A stretch of 60,000 nucleotides of DNA from Phoronis australis (Eukaryota > Phoronida > Phoronidae): positions 126,001-186,000 of the forward strand of contig NMRA01000272.1 in NCBI GenBank assembly GCA_002633005.1, read 5' to 3'. A model generated the notes under the pieces. It did no database searches and had not been told where the DNA came from. It was given only the letters and a program-made list of their open reading frames with translations. This document shows, piece by piece, positions 58,601-60,000 of the stretch. The first letter of the stretch is position 1. The number at the start of each line of letters is the position of its first letter. The position numbers and the translations under genes are program-made.

Positions 58601-59862
58601 TGAAGTGTCCAAGAATGTGTTCTTCTACCAACACGATGGTTCAAACCGTCTGTCTGACACTCTTCAGTTTATGGTAGATGATGGTACTAACAAGGTAGAT
58701 GTTAAGGTCCCTGTACAGGTAACCAGGATGGACCAGCAGGCGCCATCTTTAGTGCAGGGATCAACGCTCACCGTGGAAGTAAAAGAAGGTGTGGTTGGGT
58801 CACATGTAATTGAAAATTTTTGAACGAACACAAGATGCTACATCTTGTTGTATCACCGTAACTCACTTAGCAACATACGATAATGCAGGTCTCTTGACAA
58901 CTTTCAAGTGATACTGTTGTGGTGTGACAGAGGACTGTTTTTTGTGTATACACCCTGAAATAAGCAGTGCACGAATATTGCATATTGATTAGAAAATTTT
59001 AACAAGACTGTAACTTCCACTAAAATAGTGCATGCAAGGTATAAGGAATATTTTACATAAATTTCACCTTTTATTTTTCATGAAGTATATGGCTTTATAG
59101 CTGGGATAACATCCAAAATGTAGACTTCTTATACTGGTCACCAGTCTCTCATTTCAAAATGGCCTCTGTGCTTGGACTGGGGCGTAAGTCGAACAGATAA
59201 GAGTGATAAGGACACATGTGTAGTTCTGTTGTTTTTGTGTTTATACTTGCAGGAAAGTCCATTTTACTGTTTCATTTCAGGTGAATCAACGCAGATATCA
59301 AGACGTCACCTGGCATTTGTTGACCGTGACGCTAGTGATGATCAGGTGATCTATACTGTAGTATCATCACTGATATATGGTGAGCTGCACAGGGAAAAGA
59401 CAGGGGTACTGACCACAGGCAGCAGGTTCACTCAGCAGGATGTAGACAATGATGTCATCAGGTAATAACTGAGAATGTGAACATAGAGGACGTGTTAAGG
59501 AAAGAATGCTGAAAAATGACTTAAGAATTAGCTTAATGATGAAAAAATTGAGCACCTGTTGGCCGACCATAAATATTTACACATTGAATTGGGTAGTAAT
59601 ATTTGTTAGTAAAAGTAATCTACATGTGGTCATTCTTGACTAGTGATGTTAGGAGTGAAACTGAAGTGACTAAAAATTTTATCTGTTGGTTTTTTTTAGC
59701 TACGTGTCTACGGGAGAGATTGGTAGTCAGGATGTGGTTGAGCAAATCTCATTTAATATCAGTGACCCCAGCGGTAATACCATCCCACAACAGATTCTCT
59801 CTGTAGTTGTCCAGCCTGTCAATAACCAGGCACCCATGGCAACTGTGGGCGGCGGCATACAG
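19553..59862 (+). CDS. FRAS1: FRAS1-like extracellular matrix protein, 28 coding exons, 5' part
   Basis: Joining 28 exons by GT/AG sites and phase gives 4500 nt in one open frame (1500 residues), open at the right edge. Order: signal peptide (1 to about 17), six VWC domains (about 22-393), eight furin-like repeats (about 394-772), then CSPG/NG2 repeats (773-1500; five full, a sixth nearly complete, a seventh starting). This order is diagnostic of FRAS1; FREM proteins lack the VWC and furin parts. A motif in the fourth CSPG repeat, FTQEDINQ.(.)V.YRPP, closely matches the same repeat of vertebrate FRAS1. Vertebrate FRAS1 is a sublamina densa matrix protein that joins epithelium to mesenchyme in a complex with FREM1/FREM2; this role here is inferred. 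Furin repeats number eight against about fourteen in vertebrates. The furin exons are all phase 1-1, so repeats can be gained or lost without a frame shift. The missing 3' part should carry Calx-beta domains and a membrane anchor. Confidence 0.92.
20089..20111. repeat. Poly(A) tract, 23 bp
   Basis: An uninterrupted A run. It could be the tail of an old retroposed sequence, but no source was recognised upstream. Confidence 0.9.
21383..21775. repeat. Inverted-repeat element, CTCACCAATT family, copy 1
   Basis: The left end contains ATCTCACCAATT and the right end AATTGGTGAGAT, an inverted pair, each extended by imperfect matches into the flank. The GGACAAAAATTATTGC segment inside the left end recurs at 55135-55152. 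The interior is AT-rich and non-coding, so it looks like a MITE. Confidence 0.55.
22861..22892 (+). CDS. FRAS1: FRAS1 exon 2: start of VWC 1
   Basis: A 32-nt microexon (phase 1 in, phase 0 out) encoding GDCVLEDQVHS. It supplies the first cysteine of VWC 1. A strong TTCTGTTTCAG acceptor and GTAAGT donor support it; its small size would make it easy for gene finders to miss. Confidence 0.8.
26030..26185. repeat. Dispersed repeat, family 3, copy 3
   Basis: It shares TAATTTTCCAGCTGC and CAGTCAAAATGTAG with the copies in the upstream intergenic region (18730-18870 and 14560-14770). Confidence 0.4.
29190..29575. repeat. Dispersed repeat, family 2, copy 2
   Basis: This is the counterpart of 1397-1770 with the same landmarks in order: GGGTCATGTGATCATG, TAGCAAAACA, ATATGGTGTTCC. 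Confidence 0.5.
29719..30117. mobile_element. MITE-like element with GCCCGGTCTC termini and CCTGG target duplication
   Basis: Terminal inverted repeats of about 40 bp are imperfect but clear: GCCCGGTCTCCAATCTTTTT on the left and, as reverse complement of the right end, GCCCGGTCTCTAATCTTTGT. The element is flanked on both sides by CCTGG (29714-29718 and 30118-30122). It is 399 bp and non-coding, with many copies of the word ACTCGA and its relatives inside. A diverged relative is at 6364-6705. Confidence 0.75.
33582..33689 (+). CDS. FRAS1: FRAS1 exon 3: VWC 1 core
   Basis: Phase 0-0, 108 nt. Encodes NNSVWRDHPCRVCSC and ends in the CxxxxC part of VWC 1, with acceptor CTTCCAG and donor GTAAGT. 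Confidence 0.9.
34418..34764. repeat. Minisatellite, 63-bp unit, about 5.5 copies
   Basis: Units start at 34418, 34481, 34544, 34607, 34670 and 34733 (partial). Each begins GATCTAC and includes GTGCACTGT and TATATAACTATATATA. The array is cut off at the 'n'. Confidence 0.95.
34993..35160. repeat. Minisatellite, 63-bp unit, about 2.7 copies
   Basis: It is the same unit as in 34418-34764, starting at 34993, 35056 and 35119 (partial). The lower copy number could be the other allele. Confidence 0.95.
36245..36455. repeat. Internal fragment related to the 14922-15750 element
   Basis: It shares a CACAATATTYCTTAA-like start, a CAGCGACTCAA segment and GGAATATTAYGAGACYGATW in the same order as 15030-15245. 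Terminal repeats were not found here. Confidence 0.45.
38014..38035. repeat. Poly(G) tract containing an unresolved base
   Basis: About 21 G with an 'n' at 38027. The true length is uncertain because such runs sequence badly. Confidence 0.9.
39485..39560 (+). repeat. tRNA-like segment, possible SINE head
   Basis: GGTCAGTGAGTAGAGTG resembles a tRNA A-box region, and GATTTGATTCACC, about 40 bp later, a B-box. The sequence does not fold into a proper tRNA by eye, so a decayed SINE is more likely than a tRNA gene. Confidence 0.25.
40160..40249 (+). CDS. FRAS1: FRAS1 exon 4: end of VWC 1, start of VWC 2
   Basis: Phase 0-0, 90 nt. Encodes the closing CCPSC of VWC 1 and CHYNGNTYM opening VWC 2. 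Confidence 0.9.
40927..41086 (+). CDS. FRAS1: FRAS1 exon 5: VWC 2
   Basis: Phase 0 in, 1 out. Encodes the W and cysteine-rich core of VWC 2 ending CCPKC. The donor is GTAAGC after GGAA. Confidence 0.9.
41435..41568 (+). CDS. FRAS1: FRAS1 exon 6: VWC 3, first part
   Basis: Phase 1 in, 0 out. Starts RECLYDG and contains SIWQPLPCVQCLC, typical VWC spacing. Confidence 0.9.
42196..42279 (+). CDS. FRAS1: FRAS1 exon 7: end of VWC 3, start of VWC 4
   Basis: Phase 0-0, 84 nt. Encodes CCPQC of VWC 3 and the first cysteine of VWC 4 (ECKDDRVSYR). Confidence 0.88.
42964..43251 (+). CDS. FRAS1: FRAS1 exon 8: VWC 4 and most of VWC 5
   Basis: Phase 0-0, 288 nt. Carries VWC 4 to its CCPLC, then VWC 5 from CYHGGGTYYH to NTPCTK. 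This exon joins parts that are split by introns in the other VWC domains, suggesting intron loss. Confidence 0.9.
43772..43858 (+). CDS. FRAS1: FRAS1 exon 9: end of VWC 5, start of VWC 6
   Basis: Phase 0-0, 87 nt. Encodes CCPQC of VWC 5 and MCDVNGSLVK opening VWC 6. Confidence 0.88.
43859..45047 (+). other. FRAS1 intron 9
   Basis: AT-rich, with no element recognised. The full intron, 43859-45174, also contains the partial exon copy at 45048-45174. Confidence 0.6.
45048..45174 (+). pseudogene. Partial tandem copy of FRAS1 exon 10 (VWC 6)
   Basis: It starts after its own TTTGCAG acceptor and matches the first 100 nt or so of exon 10, in the same phase: GDSWQPVVCTLCLC here against GDSWQPDDCTLCLC. 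The copy breaks off after GTCAAACATGTGC and runs into the acceptor of the real exon without a usable donor. Read through, its frame reaches a stop at the junction. It is therefore probably skipped, though a cryptic donor (GGGTCTGT) could let it be used as an alternative exon. Confidence 0.7.
45175..45307 (+). CDS. FRAS1: FRAS1 exon 10: VWC 6
   Basis: Phase 0 in, 1 out. Encodes GDSWQPDDCTLCLCDGG and ends SCSSGTCKS. The CCPxC close found in the other five VWC domains is replaced by SCSSGTC, with a single cysteine instead of the pair. Confidence 0.85.
46290..46430 (+). CDS. FRAS1: FRAS1 exon 11: furin-like repeat 1
   Basis: Phase 1-1, 141 nt. One repeat with pattern CxxxCxxC...CxxC...C...C (CSSQCVQC, CEKCKRG, GECVDSCPAGFY). 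Confidence 0.92.
47123..47263 (+). CDS. FRAS1: FRAS1 exon 12: furin-like repeat 2
   Basis: Phase 1-1, 141 nt. ACHKSCSQC start and QCPEGYYS close. The donor is GTAAGT. Confidence 0.92.
47657..47794 (+). CDS. FRAS1: FRAS1 exon 13: furin-like repeat 3
   Basis: Phase 1-1, 138 nt. Starts CSRDCEQC and ends RFGRCS; the acceptor pyrimidine tract is poor (TTGTATGATAG). Confidence 0.88.
48121..48261 (+). CDS. FRAS1: FRAS1 exon 14: furin-like repeat 4
   Basis: Phase 1-1, 141 nt. Contains CGKHCLSC and SCPKGYYR. Confidence 0.92.
48728..48790 (+). repeat. tRNA-like segment, possible SINE head
   Basis: GGATCAGCAGGCTAAGC resembles an A-box region and GGTTCAGAAGCC a B-box about 35 bp later. No clover-leaf was confirmed, so a SINE remnant is only a suggestion. 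Confidence 0.22.
49011..49154 (+). CDS. FRAS1: FRAS1 exon 15: furin-like repeat 5
   Basis: Phase 1-1, 144 nt. Contains CHPSCSACNGAG and CTSCHGRA. Confidence 0.92.
49390..49680 (+). CDS. FRAS1: FRAS1 exon 16: furin-like repeats 6 and 7
   Basis: Phase 1-1, 291 nt, twice the usual size. Holds repeat 6 (CDHSCRQC to CVNRCPAG) and repeat 7 (CQSHCASC to DDCGPARW) in one exon, as if an intron had been lost. Confidence 0.92.
49695..49782. repeat. Tandem duplication, 44-bp unit, two copies
   Basis: Units 49695-49738 and 49739-49782 differ at one base. Each includes TTAATTTGCAGAGTGTT, so an acceptor-like sequence is duplicated. Confidence 0.97.
50120..50260 (+). CDS. FRAS1: FRAS1 exon 17: furin-like repeat 8
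   Basis: Phase 1-1, 141 nt. The last furin repeat before the CSPG region, from CPSGCLQC to KKCGKGF. Confidence 0.92.
51195..51449 (+). CDS. FRAS1: FRAS1 exon 18: CSPG repeat 1, first part
   Basis: Phase 1-1, 255 nt. Contains LRVGDTAVLNKSLF, a PATGRFL turn and FQDLDENKIRF, the NG2/CSPG pattern. Confidence 0.92.
51880..52080 (+). CDS. FRAS1: FRAS1 exon 19: CSPG repeats 1/2
   Basis: Phase 1-1, 201 nt. Ends repeat 1 and opens repeat 2 (INSGETLPLNKLV). Confidence 0.9.
52464..52570. repeat. 37-bp unit, about three tandem copies
   Basis: Units start at 52464, 52501 and 52538 with the core CTTTAAACARTTTRC. The third is diverged at its end. Confidence 0.8.
52601..52794 (+). CDS. FRAS1: FRAS1 exon 20: CSPG repeat 2, second part
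   Basis: Phase 1 in, 0 out. Contains FTHKQLVDGEVHYTHHGS and LMQASDG, the typical end of a CSPG repeat. Confidence 0.92.
53045..53262. repeat. CTCACCAATT-family element, diverged copy
   Basis: A TTTCTCACAAAAATAATTAC left part and an AAATTGGTGACAAGTTACTG right part flank an interior shared with 23910-24060 (GACTGATTACTTTACTGTAA, then ACATCTACA, ending GACAAAAT or GATAAAAT). Confidence 0.45.
53823..53979 (+). CDS. FRAS1: FRAS1 exon 21: CSPG repeat 3, first part
   Basis: Phase 0 in, 1 out. Contains VQMGGMVRITSHML and IYTLSPL. Confidence 0.9.
54402..54583 (+). CDS. FRAS1: FRAS1 exon 22: CSPG repeat 3, second part
   Basis: Phase 1 in, 0 out. Contains RFLQRDVDEGRMWYRH, the late CSPG motif. Confidence 0.92.
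54759..54905. repeat. Minisatellite, 21-bp unit, seven copies
   Basis: Exact repeats of ATTATGGGATAGAATTTGTG plus A; only the last unit is altered at its end. 147 bp in total, in intron 22. Confidence 0.97.
55113..55358. repeat. CTCACCAATT-family element, copy
   Basis: The left end has AAATCTCACAAAATTCGGAC and the right end AAATTGGTGAGATTTTACC, an imperfect inverted pair like that at 21383-21775. Confidence 0.55.
55664..55786 (+). CDS. FRAS1: FRAS1 exon 23: end of CSPG 3, linker, start of CSPG 4
   Basis: Phase 0-0, 123 nt. Begins ISDTDSPP and ends RLGMI. Confidence 0.88.
56184..56439 (+). CDS. FRAS1: FRAS1 exon 24: CSPG repeat 4
   Basis: Phase 0 in, 1 out. Contains TRRFTQEDINQNRVIYRPPA, which closely resembles the equivalent segment of vertebrate FRAS1 repeat 4. 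Confidence 0.94.
57075..57338 (+). CDS. FRAS1: FRAS1 exon 25: end of CSPG 4, start of CSPG 5
   Basis: Phase 1-1, 264 nt. VSDRASGE...VKPVNNMPP is the inter-repeat linker, followed by SVSDPDTSTDDL. Confidence 0.93.
57392..57626. repeat. Inverted repeat with 26-bp arms
   Basis: Left arm 57392-57417 (GACTTAAGTCAGAAATTTTG...) and right arm 57601-57626 are near reverse complements. A related left end is at about 37955-37990, so it may be a small dispersed family. Confidence 0.6.
58254..58357. repeat. Hairpin with 34-bp arms
   Basis: Left arm 58254-58287 and the reverse complement of 58324-58357 agree at 29 of 34 positions, with a 36-bp loop. Arms begin AATGGTCGGATA and end CATTTTGAGAA. Confidence 0.85.
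58582..58788 (+). CDS. FRAS1: FRAS1 exon 26: end of CSPG 5, start of CSPG 6
   Basis: Phase 1-1, 207 nt. Contains RFTYNEVSKNVFFYQHDGS and FMVDDGTN. Confidence 0.93.
59281..59461 (+). CDS. FRAS1: FRAS1 exon 27: CSPG 6
   Basis: Phase 1 in, 2 out. Contains ISRRHLAFVDRDASDDQ and RFTQQDVDNDVIR. It is the only phase 2 junction among those found. Confidence 0.92.
59700..59862 (+). CDS. FRAS1: FRAS1 exon 28: end of CSPG 6, start of CSPG 7
   Basis: Phase 2 in, 0 out. Ends with the linker VVQPVNNQAP and the first residues of the next repeat; the gene continues to the right of the window. Confidence 0.9.
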
Positions 59863-60000
59863 GTTAGTCAACGTCTATCTCTTTCTTGAATTGCAACAAA
59901 ATGTTTTGAAATTTGCGAAATTAAGTTTGTGTTGTTAAAAATATATACTTGAAAGTTCCTGCACCTAAGATGAATGATTTTTCATCACTTGTCAGAAACT

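Larger units (their letters stand above)
51450..60000 (+). other. FRAS1 introns 18-28 (CSPG region)
   Basis: Introns range from 238 to 1243 bp. Repeats noted: a 37-bp triplicate (52464-52570), CTCACCAATT-family copies (about 53045-53262 and 55113-55358), a 70-bp near-duplicate (53583-53705), the 21-bp minisatellite (54759-54905) and two inverted repeats (57392-57626 and 58254-58357). After 59862 the window holds intron only. Confidence 0.6.

Noticed and set aside
1-60000. CRISPR arrays, prophage, operons or toxin systems
   Set aside because: The window is metazoan nuclear DNA with spliced genes; the only regular arrays are the minisatellites described, which have no spacers.

Overview
The window is nuclear DNA from an animal, AT-rich and mostly non-coding. 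It holds two long uninterrupted reading frames near the left end and, over the right two thirds, the 5' part of a many-exon gene that I identify from its domain order as FRAS1 (Fraser syndrome extracellular matrix protein). GT/AG introns, dispersed short inverted-repeat elements, minisatellites and two single 'n' bases fit a draft assembly of a polymorphic invertebrate. Nothing read here fixes the phylum; a marine invertebrate, possibly a deuterostome, is a guess.

Layout. 1-3108: non-coding, probably an upstream intron or flank, with one dispersed repeat. 3135-5531 (+): a 798-residue protein of about 29 leucine-rich repeats with a lysine-rich tail, in one exon. 5532-9536: 3' UTR, transposon-like remnants and the upstream region of the next gene. 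9541-12429 (+): a 962-residue coiled-coil protein, also in one exon, whose start codon is ambiguous. 12433-12868: a 221-bp tandem duplication that carries the likely poly(A) signal. 12871-19502: intergenic DNA with several repeat families.

19553-59862 (+): FRAS1-like gene. I could join 28 coding exons by splice sites and phase into one open frame of 4500 nt, 1500 residues, still open at the right edge. It encodes a signal peptide, six von Willebrand factor C (VWC) domains, eight furin-like cysteine-rich repeats (vertebrate FRAS1 has about fourteen), and five full CSPG (NG2-type) repeats with a sixth nearly complete and a seventh beginning. The rest (further CSPG repeats, Calx-beta domains, membrane segment) should lie to the right. 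Vertebrate FRAS1 works with FREM proteins in the extracellular matrix under epithelia; the same role here is inference.

The most interesting signals are a tandem partial duplication of a VWC exon (45048-45174 next to 45175-45307), a likely false haplotype duplication joined by an 'n' at 34765, minisatellites whose 63-bp and 21-bp units keep reading frames open, the start-codon conflict in the coiled-coil gene, and several uncatalogued inverted-repeat elements. I found no complete transposon, RNA gene or clearly new gene system.
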